A DNA stretch of 64,000 bases from Hyphomicrobiales bacterium (GCA_016185205.1 JACPOA010000016.1:1-64000); one strand, 5' to 3'; counted from the first letter of the stretch, positions 48,645 through 57,592 are shown. Program-made: numbers and translations. Notes: generated by a model not told the origin, from the letters alone.

Positions 48645-49472
48645 TTAATGCGACATCAGCGCCGGTATCGTCATGGATTCGAGCAGGCCGCGGGTGACGC
48701 CACCGAGGATGAATTCGCGCAGGCGTGAATGACCGTAGCCGCCCATCACGATCATGTCGGCGGACGAATCCGCGGCATAGGACAGGATGGTGGAGGCGAC
48801 ATCGATATCCGGCGAGGTGATGCGCTTGACCTCGACCTTGAGGCCGTGGCGGGCGAGGTGCTGACCGAGATCGGCGCCGGGAATTTCGTCGCTCTTGGAA
48901 CGGCCGTTGGCGACCATGACGATCTCCACCTGCTTGGCCTTGCGCAGGAACGGCAGGGCGTCGGCGATGGCGCGGGTGGCGGCGCGGCTGCCGTCCCAGC
49001 ACACCATGACGCGGTCGAGCTTCAGTCCGGCTGTCTGGATGAATGGCACGAAGATCACCGGCCGGCCGGATTCGAACAGCACGCTCTCGTCGACCACCTC
49101 GTCGGGCACCGACTTCTCGCGCTCGGGCTGGCCGACCACGACCAGGTCGAAGCGGCGGCCCAGGCGGCCGAGCCGATCGGCGGCGCCGGAAATGCTGGCG
49201 GAGATAATGCGGGCTTCGGCCGAGACGCCGGCGCGCTTGGCGGCCTGCTCGAAGCGGCTGGTCGCGTCGCGCGCCCGCTTGTCCGATTCGGCGCGCTGCG
49301 CCTCGATGAATTCCGGCGGAATGCCGCCCATCACCGTGCCGGGGATGATCGGCTCATAGGCGAACGCGACGCCGAGCACATGAGCCTTGAAACTATCCGC
49401 CACCGAGATCGCGAAATCGCCGGCGCGATCGTGGGCGCCCAGCCCGAGATTGACGACAATGTCCTTGATCAT
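48645..49472 (-). CDS. universal stress protein, two-domain UspA type
   Basis: A 275-aa protein of two UspA-like halves. The first begins MIKDIVVNLGLGAHDRAGDF; the second carries VMVCWDGSRAATRAIADALPF and the nucleotide-binding signature MGGYGHSRLREFILGGVTR (G-x2-G-x9-G-S/T type). AGGAG lies eight bases before ATG 49472. An FNR/FixK-like box is centred about 73 bp upstream, so induction at low oxygen is likely. Usp proteins of this kind help cells survive stress and hypoxia. Confidence 0.9.
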   Translation of the reverse strand: MIKDIVVNLGLGAHDRAGDFAISVADSFKAHVLGVAFAYEPIIPGTVMGGIPPEFIEAQRAESDKRARDATSRFEQAAKRAGVSAEARIISASISGAADRLGRLGRRFDLVVVGQPEREKSVPDEVVDESVLFESGRPVIFVPFIQTAGLKLDRVMVCWDGSRAATRAIADALPFLRKAKQVEIVMVANGRSKSDEIPGADLGQHLARHGLKVEVKRITSPDIDVASTILSYAADSSADMIVMGGYGHSRLREFILGGVTRGLLESMTIPALMSH

Positions 49473-49510
49473 GGCAAATTCTCCTGGCTGCGCGTTGGCG
49501 CCTGTATATA

Positions 49511-49552
49511 AATAATGCACACCGGCGCGCGCGCCGCGTTGATCAAGCTCAA
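49511..49552 (-). promoter_or_regulatory. FNR/FixK-type box and -10 for the usp gene
   Basis: On the minus strand TTGAGCTTGATCAA (49552-49539) matches TTGAT-N4-ATCAA at nine of ten positions. ATTATT (49516-49511) lies about 32 bp downstream, the spacing of a class II activated promoter. It points at the universal stress protein gene. Confidence 0.6.
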
Positions 49553-49611
49553 ATACCCGCGCATGCCCCCTGGAATTCGCATGGCCGCCACGCGTTTGCA
49601 CGTGCCTGTTG

Positions 49612-50010
49612 TTACTTCTTCTTGCCGTCGGCGCCGAACGACTTGAGATAGGCCCAGAGGTCGCCGGCTTCCTTTTCGTTCTTGATGCCGGGGAAGATCA
49701 TCTTGGTGCCGGGTATTTTGGCGCGCGGATCCTTGATGTAGTCCTTGAACGTCGCCTCGTCCCAGGTGAGGCCGGATTTCTTGTTGGCGTCGGAATAGTT
49801 GTAGCCGGCCACGGAGCCGGACTTGCGGCCGTCGAGGCCGTTGAGTTCGGGGCCGACCTTGTTTTTGGCGCCTTCGCCGATGGCATGACAGGCTAGGCAT
49901 TTCTTGAACGATTGCTCGCCCGCCGCCACGTCCTGCGCGTGTGCGGCAAATACCGTCAAGCATTGCGTCATCGCGGCCACTGCCAGTGCCGCCGCCAGTA
50001 TCGCTTTCAT
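49612..50010 (-). CDS. soluble class I c-type cytochrome
   Basis: A 132-aa precursor with a signal peptide (AILAAALAVAAMTQCLTVFAAHA) and one haem site CLACH (residues 38-42). The sixth-ligand Met is about residue 104 in GTKMIFPG. The features match the cytochrome c2/c550 class, small periplasmic electron carriers between the bc1 complex and terminal oxidases or photosynthetic centres. GGGAG lies seven bases before ATG 50010. It is divergent from glcD. Confidence 0.92.
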   Translation of the reverse strand: MKAILAAALAVAAMTQCLTVFAAHAQDVAAGEQSFKKCLACHAIGEGAKNKVGPELNGLDGRKSGSVAGYNYSDANKKSGLTWDEATFKDYIKDPRAKIPGTKMIFPGIKNEKEAGDLWAYLKSFGADGKKK

Positions 50011-50162
50011 GAATTAGCTCCCCTTGTGACGTTTTGTCGCCACCTGTTAAGGGCCAATGCCTGAGACACGGCCCGGTTCCCAATAGGTTTTGCCAGTCCA
50101 CTGTGTCCGGCGTCAAATGGCTGATATCGTTATCCCAAAGCTAACGGCCGGAGGCCAATACT

Positions 50163-51656
50163 ATGGCGGTGCGGATGCCCGAACCGGATACGCAAGTGCT
50201 GGCCAGGCGCGAAGCGATCGTTAAGGCCTTGCGCGCCATCGTGCCGGGCGAAGGCGTGATCGCCACCACGCGCGAGATGAAGCCGTTCGAAAGCGACGGG
50301 CTGACCGCCTACCGCCAGACCCCCATGGTGGTGGTGCTGCCGGAGACCACCGAGCAGGTAAGCCAGGTGCTGGCCTATTGCCACGGCGAGGGGGTCAAGG
50401 TGGTGCCGCGCGGGGCCGGCACCTCGCTGTCCGGCGGCGCGCTGCCGCTGGCCGACGGCGTGCTGCTCGGCATGGCCAAGTTCAGCCGCATCAAGGACAT
50501 CGATTTCGCCAACCGCGTCGCGGTGGTGGAGCCGGGCGTCACCAATCTGGCGGTCAGCAATGCGGTGGCGCATGCCGGCTTCTATTACGCGCCCGATCCG
50601 TCCTCGCAGATCGCCTGCACCATCGGCGGCAATGTGGCGGAGAATTCCGGCGGCGTGCATTGCCTGAAATACGGCATGACCACCAACAATGTGCTGGGCT
50701 GCGAGCTGGTGCTGATGAACGGGGAGGTGGTGCGGTTGGGCGGCAAGCATCTCGACGCCGCAGGCTTCGACCTGCTCGGGCTGATCAACGGTTCGGAAGG
50801 ACTTCTTGGTGTCGTAACGGAAGTTACCGTGCGCATCCTGCAGAAGGCCGAAACGCAACGCGCCGTGCTGGTCGGCTTTCCCAGCTCGGAGGATGCCGGC
50901 GCCTGCGTTTCGCGCATTATCGGCGCCGGCATCATTCCCGCCGGCATGGAGATGATGGACCGGATGGCGATCCATGTGGTGGAGGAGTTTGTCCATGCCG
51001 GCTATCCGCTCGATGTCGAGGCGCTGCTGATCGTCGAGCTCGACGGCCCGCGCGCCGAGGTCGATCATTTGATCTCCCGGGTCGAGCAGATCGCCAAGCA
51101 ATGCCGCTCGATGACCTGCCGGGTGTCCACATCGGAAGAAGAACGGCTGCTGTTCTGGTCCGGACGCAAGGCGGCGTTCGGGGCGGTCGGCCGCATCTCG
51201 CCAGACTATTTCTGCATGGACGGCACCATTCCGCGCGCCCGGCTGCCGCAGGTGCTGGCCGAGATGAAAAAGATGTCGGAGCAATACGGCCTGCGCGTCG
51301 CCAATGTGTTCCATGCCGGCGACGGCAATCTGCATCCGCTCATTCTCTATGACGCCAATGTGCCGGGCGAGCTCGATCGCGCCGAACAGTTCGGCGCCGA
51401 CGTCCTCAAACTCTGCGTCAAGGTCGGCGGCGTGCTCACCGGCGAGCATGGCATCGGCGTCGAGAAGCGCGACCTGATGGGCGAGATGTTCTCCGAACTC
51501 GATCTGGCCGCCCAGCAGCGCGTCAAATGCGCGTTCGACGAAAAAGGCCTGCTCAATCCCGGCAAGGTGTTCCCGGTGCTGCGCAGCTGCGCCGAACTGG
51601 GCCGCATGCATGTTTCCGGCGGCAAGTTGCCGTTCCCGGATATTCCACGGTTTTGA
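50163..51656 (+). CDS. glcD: glycolate oxidase subunit GlcD
   Basis: FAD-binding subunit of the glycolate dehydrogenase GlcDEF, which oxidises glycolate to glyoxylate and passes electrons to the membrane quinone pool. The 497-aa protein has the PCMH-type FAD motifs VVPRGAGTSLSGGALP and DPSSQIACTIGGNVAENSGG and the C-terminal FAD-oxidase domain with GDGNLHPLI and GEHGIGVEKRDLM. CGGAGG precedes ATG 50163. First gene of glcDEF. Confidence 0.96.
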   Translation: MAVRMPEPDTQVLARREAIVKALRAIVPGEGVIATTREMKPFESDGLTAYRQTPMVVVLPETTEQVSQVLAYCHGEGVKVVPRGAGTSLSGGALPLADGVLLGMAKFSRIKDIDFANRVAVVEPGVTNLAVSNAVAHAGFYYAPDPSSQIACTIGGNVAENSGGVHCLKYGMTTNNVLGCELVLMNGEVVRLGGKHLDAAGFDLLGLINGSEGLLGVVTEVTVRILQKAETQRAVLVGFPSSEDAGACVSRIIGAGIIPAGMEMMDRMAIHVVEEFVHAGYPLDVEALLIVELDGPRAEVDHLISRVEQIAKQCRSMTCRVSTSEEERLLFWSGRKAAFGAVGRISPDYFCMDGTIPRARLPQVLAEMKKMSEQYGLRVANVFHAGDGNLHPLILYDANVPGELDRAEQFGADVLKLCVKVGGVLTGEHGIGVEKRDLMGEMFSELDLAAQQRVKCAFDEKGLLNPGKVFPVLRSCAELGRMHVSGGKLPFPDIPRF

Positions 51657-51685
51657 GTTTTCATGACCTATCTTGCATTCAAGCT

Positions 51686-52900
51686 ATGACCGACACGTTG
51701 AAACCCCGCGACGCCCAAGAGGTCGAGGACGCCGTGCGCTGGGCGCTCGGCAACGACAAGGCGCTGGAACTCATCGGGCAGGGCAGCAAGCGCGCCATCG
51801 GCCGGCCGAGCCAGACCGACCTCACGCTCGACCTGTCCGGCCTCACCGGCGTCACGCTGTACGAGCCGGAGGAACTGGTGCTGTCGGCGCGCGCCGGCAC
51901 GCCGCTCAGCGAAATCGAGGCGCTGCTGGAGAAGAACAACCAGCAGCTCGCCTTCGAGCCGATGGACTACGGCCCGCTGCTCGGCGGGCAAGCCGGGGGC
52001 GGCACTATCGGCGGCACGATCGCGACCAATCTGTCCGGCCCGCGCCGCATCAAAGCGGGCGCCGCGCGCGATCATTTCCTCGGAGTCACATGCGTGACCG
52101 GCCGCGCCGAAACCATCAAGTCGGGCGGGCGCGTGGTGAAGAACGTCACCGGCTACGACATGTGCAAGCTCTTGGCCGGCTCCTGGGGCACGCTCGCCGC
52201 CATGACCGATGTCACCATCAAGGTGCTGCCCAAGCCGGAGGCCGAGGCGAGCGTGCTGGTCACCGGCCTCGACGACGCGCGCGCCTGCGCCGCCATGGCC
52301 GCCGCCATGGGCTCGTCATGCGATGTTTCCGCCGCCGCGCATCTGCCCGATCACGTGGCGTCCTATTTCGACGGTCTGCCGAAGCCGGAAGCCAGCACCG
52401 TTCTCAGACTGGAAGGCGTGGCGCCGTCGGTCGCGCATCGCAAGGCCGCGCTGGCCGCGCTGCTGCGGCCGTTCGGCCCGGTGGCGCTGCTCGATGAGAA
52501 AGACTCGAGCCTGCTCTGGCGCAGTGTGCGGCAGGTCAAGCCGTTCACGTCAGAGGCGGCGCGCGAGCGCCCGCTCTGGCGCATCTCGACCGCGCCGGCC
52601 CGCGGTCATGAGCTGGTCGATCTGATCACGCCGGCGGCGCAGATGTTCTACGACTGGGCCGGCGGCCTGGTGTGGGTGGCGATGCCGTTCGCGCACGAGC
52701 CCGATGCGGCTGCAATTCGCGGCGCGGTCAAAAAGCTCGGTGGCCACGCCACGCTGGTGCGCGCGCCGGCTTCGGTGCGCGCCGCGCTCGACGTGTTCGA
52801 GCCGCAGGCGGCGGGCCTGGCCGCGCTTAGCAAGCGTGTGAAGGAGGGCTTCGATCCCAAGGGCGTGCTCAATCCCGGCCGCATGTGGGCGGGGGTGTAG
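51686..52900 (+). CDS. glcE: glycolate oxidase subunit GlcE
   Basis: Second flavin subunit of glycolate dehydrogenase. The 404-aa protein has an FAD-binding PCMH domain (LYEPEELVLSARAGTPLSEIE, GGTIGGTIATNLSGPRR, VVKNVTGYDMCKLLAGS) and a short C-terminal FAD-oxidase region ending FDPKGVLNPGRMW. ATG 51686 is used; an open frame begins earlier inside glcD. GlcF follows after 3 bp. Confidence 0.94.
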   Translation: MTDTLKPRDAQEVEDAVRWALGNDKALELIGQGSKRAIGRPSQTDLTLDLSGLTGVTLYEPEELVLSARAGTPLSEIEALLEKNNQQLAFEPMDYGPLLGGQAGGGTIGGTIATNLSGPRRIKAGAARDHFLGVTCVTGRAETIKSGGRVVKNVTGYDMCKLLAGSWGTLAAMTDVTIKVLPKPEAEASVLVTGLDDARACAAMAAAMGSSCDVSAAAHLPDHVASYFDGLPKPEASTVLRLEGVAPSVAHRKAALAALLRPFGPVALLDEKDSSLLWRSVRQVKPFTSEAARERPLWRISTAPARGHELVDLITPAAQMFYDWAGGLVWVAMPFAHEPDAAAIRGAVKKLGGHATLVRAPASVRAALDVFEPQAAGLAALSKRVKEGFDPKGVLNPGRMWAGV

Positions 52901-52903
52901 TCT

Positions 52904-54241
52904 ATGCAAACCACCTTCTCCCTCACCCAGCTGGCCGATCCGCAGGTCTATGCCTCGGAGAAAATCCTGCGCACCTGCGTGCATTGCGGCTTCTGCACCG
53001 CCACCTGTCCGACCTATGTGCTGCTCGGCGACGAGCTCGATAGTCCGCGCGGGCGCATCTATCTGATCAAGGACATGCTCGAGAACGATCGGCCGGCCAC
53101 GCGCGAAGTGGTCAAGCATATCGATCGCTGTCTGTCGTGCCTCGCCTGCATGACCACTTGTCCGTCCGGCGTGCATTACATGCATCTGGTCGATCACGCC
53201 CGCGAGCACATCGAGAAGACTTACAAGCGCCCGCTGTTCGACCGGCTCATACGTTCGCTGCTCGCGCGCGTGCTGACCGATCCGGCGCTGTTCCGGCTCG
53301 CCGCCGTGGCCGGCTGGATCGCCAAACCGCTGGCGCCTCTGCTGCGCGCGCTCGGCCTCAAGCGCATGGCGGCGATGCTGCGGCTGACGCCGGGGCGCCG
53401 GCTGGCGCCGCCAACCGAGCGCACCGGCAAGGTCCATGCCGCGCTCGGGCCTCGCCGCGGCCGGGTGGCTTTGCTGTCGGGCTGCATCGGTCCGGAGCTG
53501 GCGCCCTCGACCAACGAGGCCGCCATCCGCCTGCTCAACCGCCAGGGCGTCGAGGTGGTGGTGGCGGCGGGCGAAGCCTGCTGCGGCTCGCTGGTGCACC
53601 ACATGGGCCGCGAGCAGCAGGCGCTGGCGATGGCGCGCAACAATATCGACGCCTGGACGCGCGAGCTCGAAGGAGCGGGGCTCGACGCCATCCTGATCAC
53701 CGTCTCCGGCTGCGGCACGGCGGTGAAGGACTATGGCTTCATGCTGCGCACCGATCCGGCCTATGCCGTCAAGGCGGCGCGGATTTCGGCGCTGGCCAAG
53801 GACGTCAGCGAATATCTGGCGACGCTCGATATTCAGGCAGCGGCGCCGCCGGCGCAGCTCACCGTCGCCTATCATGCCGCCTGTTCGCTGCAGCATGGTC
53901 AAAAGGTCACGCGTGAACCGAAAGAATTGCTTTCCAAGTGCGGCTTTGTCGTCAAAGATGTGCCAGAGGGGCATTTGTGTTGCGGCTCCGCCGGCACCTA
54001 CAACATTCTCCAGCCCGAACTGGCGGAGAGGTTGCGGGACCGCAAGGTCGCCAACATCGAAAAGCTCCAGCCGGACGTGATCGCAGCCGGCAATATCGGC
54101 TGCATCACGCAGATCGCCGCCGGCACCGCCATTCCGGTCGTCCATACCGTCGAATTGCTCGACTGGGCGACCGGCGGCCCGGTGCCGGAGCCGTTGCGGA
54201 TGCTGGCGGGCGTTGAGCCCGCGGCCGCGGCAACCGGCTAG
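52904..54241 (+). CDS. glcF: glycolate oxidase iron-sulfur subunit GlcF
   Basis: Electron-transfer subunit with two [4Fe-4S] ferredoxin clusters: CVHCGFCTATCPTY and CLSCLACMTTCPSG. It then has two CCG domains (EACCGSLVHHMG region and GHLCCGSAGTYN). The 445-aa length is normal. It probably anchors the complex at the inner membrane. The start codon is ATG 52904, three bases after glcE. Confidence 0.96.
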   Translation: MQTTFSLTQLADPQVYASEKILRTCVHCGFCTATCPTYVLLGDELDSPRGRIYLIKDMLENDRPATREVVKHIDRCLSCLACMTTCPSGVHYMHLVDHAREHIEKTYKRPLFDRLIRSLLARVLTDPALFRLAAVAGWIAKPLAPLLRALGLKRMAAMLRLTPGRRLAPPTERTGKVHAALGPRRGRVALLSGCIGPELAPSTNEAAIRLLNRQGVEVVVAAGEACCGSLVHHMGREQQALAMARNNIDAWTRELEGAGLDAILITVSGCGTAVKDYGFMLRTDPAYAVKAARISALAKDVSEYLATLDIQAAAPPAQLTVAYHAACSLQHGQKVTREPKELLSKCGFVVKDVPEGHLCCGSAGTYNILQPELAERLRDRKVANIEKLQPDVIAAGNIGCITQIAAGTAIPVVHTVELLDWATGGPVPEPLRMLAGVEPAAAATG

Positions 54242-54315
54242 CCCGGCAAGGCCGCGGTGCCGGGCCGTGGGCCAGTCAAGACGTTTGAGTTGAACCACCG
54301 ATCGGGAGGCTGATC

Positions 54316-54537
54316 ATGGCGAAGAAGAAGCGGAAGGCAAAAGCGAAGGCGAAGAAACCCAAGAAGACGAAACGCGCCCCGGCGCGCGGGAAGAAGAAGG
54401 GGATGAAGAAGGCGGCCAAGAAGGTCACCACGAAGAGGAAGGCCGTGGCGAAGACGCCGGCACCCGCTCCGCAGACACCGCCGCCGGCGTCCCCGGCGAG
54501 CGGCTTCGGCGGGCTGTTTGGCGGGAAGGGCGAATGA
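54316..54537 (+). CDS. 73-aa Lys/Ala-rich histone-H1-like peptide
   Basis: The first 45 residues are nearly all Lys, Ala, Arg, Thr and Pro (AKKKRKAKAKAKKPKKTKRA, then GKKKGMKKAAKKVTTKRK), followed by a Pro-rich linker and GFGGLFGGKGE. Net charge is strongly positive. It resembles bacterial H1-like or Hc1-like DNA-binding tails. GGGAGG precedes ATG 54316. Its stop overlaps the malate synthase start (ATGA), whose own N-terminus has the same composition. Function unknown. Confidence 0.7.
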   Translation: MAKKKRKAKAKAKKPKKTKRAPARGKKKGMKKAAKKVTTKRKAVAKTPAPAPQTPPPASPASGFGGLFGGKGE

Positions 54538-56294
54538 AGACCAGTAGACCGACGCCCAAGCGAGCGGCCGCCGCCAAAAAGGCGGCCGCTCGAAAAAAGA
54601 AACGCAAGGCTCCCAAACCGCGCCCGGCCCGCCGCAAAGCCGCGGCCAAACGCACGTCCGTGCGCAAGCCGAAGGTCCAGGCCGCCCGCAAGCCCGCCGT
54701 GCTCGCGTCAGTGCCAGGTATTGCCGTGCGTGGCCGCATGGGCCCGCGCTATGCGGAGATACTCACCCGCGATGCGCTCGCCTTCCTGGCCGAGTTGCAC
54801 CGCCGCTTCGACGGCAAGCGCCGCAAACTGCTGGCCGCGCGCGCCGAACAGCAGCAACGCTTCGACGCCGGCGAATTGCCGGATTTCCCGCCTGAGACGA
54901 AGGCTATTCGCGACGACGACAGTTGGCGCGTGGCGCCGATTCCGGCCGATCTTACCGACCGCCGCGTGGAAATCACCGGCCCGGTTGACCGCAAGATGAT
55001 CGTCAACGCGCTCAATTCCGGCGCCACCCACTACATGGCTGATTTCGAGGACGCCAATTCGCCAACCTGGGCGAATAATCTCGAGGGCCAGATCAATCTG
55101 AAGGATCGTTGGCAGGGCCAAATCGATTTCACCGATCCGCATACAAAAAAGCGCTACGCGATCGGTCCGAAGCCGGCGGTGCTGATCGTGCGCCCGCGCG
55201 GCTGGCACCTGCCGGAAGCGCATCTGACGGTCGACGGCGCGCCGATATCGGGCGCGCTGTTCGATTTCGGTTTGTATGTTTTCCACAATGCCAAGGCGCA
55301 GATCGCCCAGGGCAGCGGCCCCTATTTCTATCTGCCCAAGCTCGAAAGCCACCATGAGGCGCGGCTGTGGAACGACGTGTTCCTGTTCGCGCAGGAACGG
55401 CTCGGCATTGCGAAGGGCACCATCAAGGCAACGGTGCTGATCGAAACCCTGCCGGCCGCCTTCGAGATGGACGACATCCTGTGGGAAATGCGCGATCACA
55501 TCGCCGGCATGAATGCCGGACGCTGGGACTACATCTTCTCCTTCATCAAGACCTTCGCCAAGAATCCGAATTACGTGTTGCCCGACCGCTCGCAGGTGGT
55601 GATGGGCGAGGGCTTTCTCGGCGGTTATGCATCGCTGCTGGTGCGCACCTGCCACCGCCGCGGCGCTTTCGCCATGGGTGGCATGGCGGCGCAAATCCCG
55701 ATCAAGAACGATCCCGCCGCCAACGCGGCTGCCTTCGCCAAAGTGCGCGCCGACAAAGAACGCGAGGTGCGCGACGGCTATGACGGCACCTGGGTGGCGC
55801 ATCCCGACCTGGTACCGGTGGCCAAGGAAGTGTTCGACCGCCTGATGCCGCAGCCGAACCAGGTTGGCCGCGTCCGCCTGCATGTGCGCGTACTGCGCGA
55901 TGACCTGTTGAAGATTCACGAGGGGACCAAGACCGAAGCGGGCGTGCGCCTCAATATCCGGGTCGGCGTGCAATATATCGAGGCTTGGTTGCGCGGGCGC
56001 GGCGCAGTGCCGATCTACAATCTCATGGAAGATGCGGCTACCGCCGAGATTTCCCGCGCGCAGATTTGGCAATGGATTAAATATGGCGCCGTGCTCGAGG
56101 GCGGTATTAAGGTGACGCCGGAATTCTTCCGGCGCGCGCTCAAGGAAGAGATGCAGGTGGTCAAACGCGAGATCGGGGCGGCGCATTACGCGCGCGGGCG
56201 CTTCCCGGAAGCGATCAAGCTGTTTCGCGACCTGTCGCTGGCGCCCGAGTTCGTGCCGTTCCTGACGGTTCCGGCTTATGAATTGATCGTCTGA
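54534..56294 (+). CDS. aceB: malate synthase A with Lys/Ala-rich N-terminal extension
   Basis: It condenses glyoxylate with acetyl-CoA to malate. The catalytic part (from about residue 60) is a complete malate synthase A: THYMADFEDANSPTWAN, VLIVRPRGWHLPEAHL, GPYFYLPKLESHHEARLWN, VLIETLPAAFEMDDIL, and NPNYVLPDRSQVVMG. Family proteins are about 530 aa; this one is 586 because it begins with about 57 residues of Lys/Arg/Ala/Pro repeats (KRAAAAKKAAARKKKRKA, RPARRKAAAKRT). ATG 54534 overlaps the stop of the Lys-rich 73-aa gene. GTG codons near 54700 could start a normal-length enzyme. It follows glcDEF, completing a glycolate-to-malate route. Confidence 0.9.
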   Translation: MKTSRPTPKRAAAAKKAAARKKKRKAPKPRPARRKAAAKRTSVRKPKVQAARKPAVLASVPGIAVRGRMGPRYAEILTRDALAFLAELHRRFDGKRRKLLAARAEQQQRFDAGELPDFPPETKAIRDDDSWRVAPIPADLTDRRVEITGPVDRKMIVNALNSGATHYMADFEDANSPTWANNLEGQINLKDRWQGQIDFTDPHTKKRYAIGPKPAVLIVRPRGWHLPEAHLTVDGAPISGALFDFGLYVFHNAKAQIAQGSGPYFYLPKLESHHEARLWNDVFLFAQERLGIAKGTIKATVLIETLPAAFEMDDILWEMRDHIAGMNAGRWDYIFSFIKTFAKNPNYVLPDRSQVVMGEGFLGGYASLLVRTCHRRGAFAMGGMAAQIPIKNDPAANAAAFAKVRADKEREVRDGYDGTWVAHPDLVPVAKEVFDRLMPQPNQVGRVRLHVRVLRDDLLKIHEGTKTEAGVRLNIRVGVQYIEAWLRGRGAVPIYNLMEDAATAEISRAQIWQWIKYGAVLEGGIKVTPEFFRRALKEEMQVVKREIGAAHYARGRFPEAIKLFRDLSLAPEFVPFLTVPAYELIV

Positions 56295-56378
56295 CGCGCA
56301 CTGGTATGGCAAACGCGCGCGTCCGCGCACAAATTTCATTTCACAAACATAATTAACAATTGGAATATGATTACGCAG

Positions 56379-56394
56379 TGGCGCCCTGATTGCA
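56379..56394 (+). promoter_or_regulatory. sigma-54-type promoter
   Basis: TGGCGCCCTGATTGCA fits TGGCAC-N5-TTGCW with the invariant GG and GC ten bases apart. It lies 102 bp before the ketopantoate-reductase-like gene. No clear enhancer pair was found upstream. The flanking 56295-56495 stretch is AT-rich and non-coding. Confidence 0.55.
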
Positions 56395-56495
56395 TCGCAA
56401 TGCTGGTCGCAATACCATGCGCGATCACGAGACGAACGGCCTGAACGGCTGGAACTTTCTCGTAATTCCATTAAGAACGACAGGAGTGATTGGCT

Positions 56496-57569
56496 ATGCC
56501 GGCGGCTTACAAAATTCTGATCATGGGCGCGTCCTACGGGTCGCTGCTGGCTTCGAAGTTGCTGTTCGGCGGCCACTCGATCCATCTTGTCTGTCTGCCG
56601 GCGGAAGCCGACCTGATCAATGCCGAGGGTTTCCGCGTGCGGCTGCCGGTGAAGGGCCGCAAGGAGCCGGTCGAGCTCGATTCGCGCAAACTGCCGGGCA
56701 AGGTGACCGCCGGCGGCGTGGCCAACGTCAATCCCAGGGACTATGACCTGGTCGGGCTAGCGATGCAGGAGCCGCAGTTCCGCTCGCCCGGCGTGCGCGA
56801 TCTGCTCGACGCGGTGGCGGTCTCCAAGGTGCCCTGCATGTCGATCATGAACATGCCGCCGCTGCCTTACATCAAGCGCATCCCTGGCCTCGACTACGAG
56901 GCGCTCAAGCCGGCCTATACTGATCCGACGGTATGGGACCATTTCGATCCCGGTCTACTCACTTTGTGCAGCCCCGACCCGCAGGCGATTCGGCCGCCGG
57001 ATGAAAAGGTCAACGTGCTGCAGGTCACGCTGCCGACCAATTTCAAGGTCGCCAAGTTCGATAACGACAAGCACACCGCCATCTTGCGCCAACTTGAGAA
57101 GGATATCGACGCGGTGCGCTTCGACGCGCCGGAAGGCAAGATCGAATTGCCAGTGAAACTCAAGGTGCACGATTCGATTTTCGTGCCGCTTGCCAAGTGG
57201 TCGATGCTGCTGGCCGGCAACTATCGCTGCATCACCAAGGACGGCATGCGCACCGCCAAGGAAGCGGTGCATACCAACATCGAGGAGTCGCGCTCGGTGT
57301 ACAATTTCGTGTTCGACCTCTGCGTCAAGCTCGGCGCCAATCCGAGCGACCTGGTGCCGTTCGAGAAATATGCCGCCGCGGCGCAGAGCCTCACGCGTCC
57401 GGCTTCCGCCGCGCGCGCGCTGTTCAACGGTGCGCCCAATATCGAACGCTGCGACAAGCTGGTGCAGCTTATCGCCAAGCAGAAGGGGCTGAGCCATCCG
57501 GTGATCGACGCCAACGTGGCGCTGGTTGACGAGCTGCTGGCGGTCAACCGCAAGAAGGCGGCGGCGTAA
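56496..57569 (+). CDS. ketopantoate-reductase-like dehydrogenase
   Basis: A 359-aa cytoplasmic protein with an N-terminal Rossmann start (YKILIMGASYGSLLASKLLFGG) and overall layout like 2-dehydropantoate 2-reductase or opine dehydrogenases. The rest is divergent (MNMPPLPYIKRIPGL; ALFNGAPNIERCDKLVQLIA; GLSHPVIDANVALVDELL). AGGAG lies nine bases before ATG 56496. It probably reduces a keto acid or imine with NAD(P)H, but the substrate is unknown. A decayed partial copy of its 3' end lies at 58172-58418. A sigma-54-type promoter precedes it. Confidence 0.75.
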   Translation: MPAAYKILIMGASYGSLLASKLLFGGHSIHLVCLPAEADLINAEGFRVRLPVKGRKEPVELDSRKLPGKVTAGGVANVNPRDYDLVGLAMQEPQFRSPGVRDLLDAVAVSKVPCMSIMNMPPLPYIKRIPGLDYEALKPAYTDPTVWDHFDPGLLTLCSPDPQAIRPPDEKVNVLQVTLPTNFKVAKFDNDKHTAILRQLEKDIDAVRFDAPEGKIELPVKLKVHDSIFVPLAKWSMLLAGNYRCITKDGMRTAKEAVHTNIEESRSVYNFVFDLCVKLGANPSDLVPFEKYAAAAQSLTRPASAARALFNGAPNIERCDKLVQLIAKQKGLSHPVIDANVALVDELLAVNRKKAAA

Positions 57570-57592
57570 GCCCCAAGTCCGCTCCCGACATA

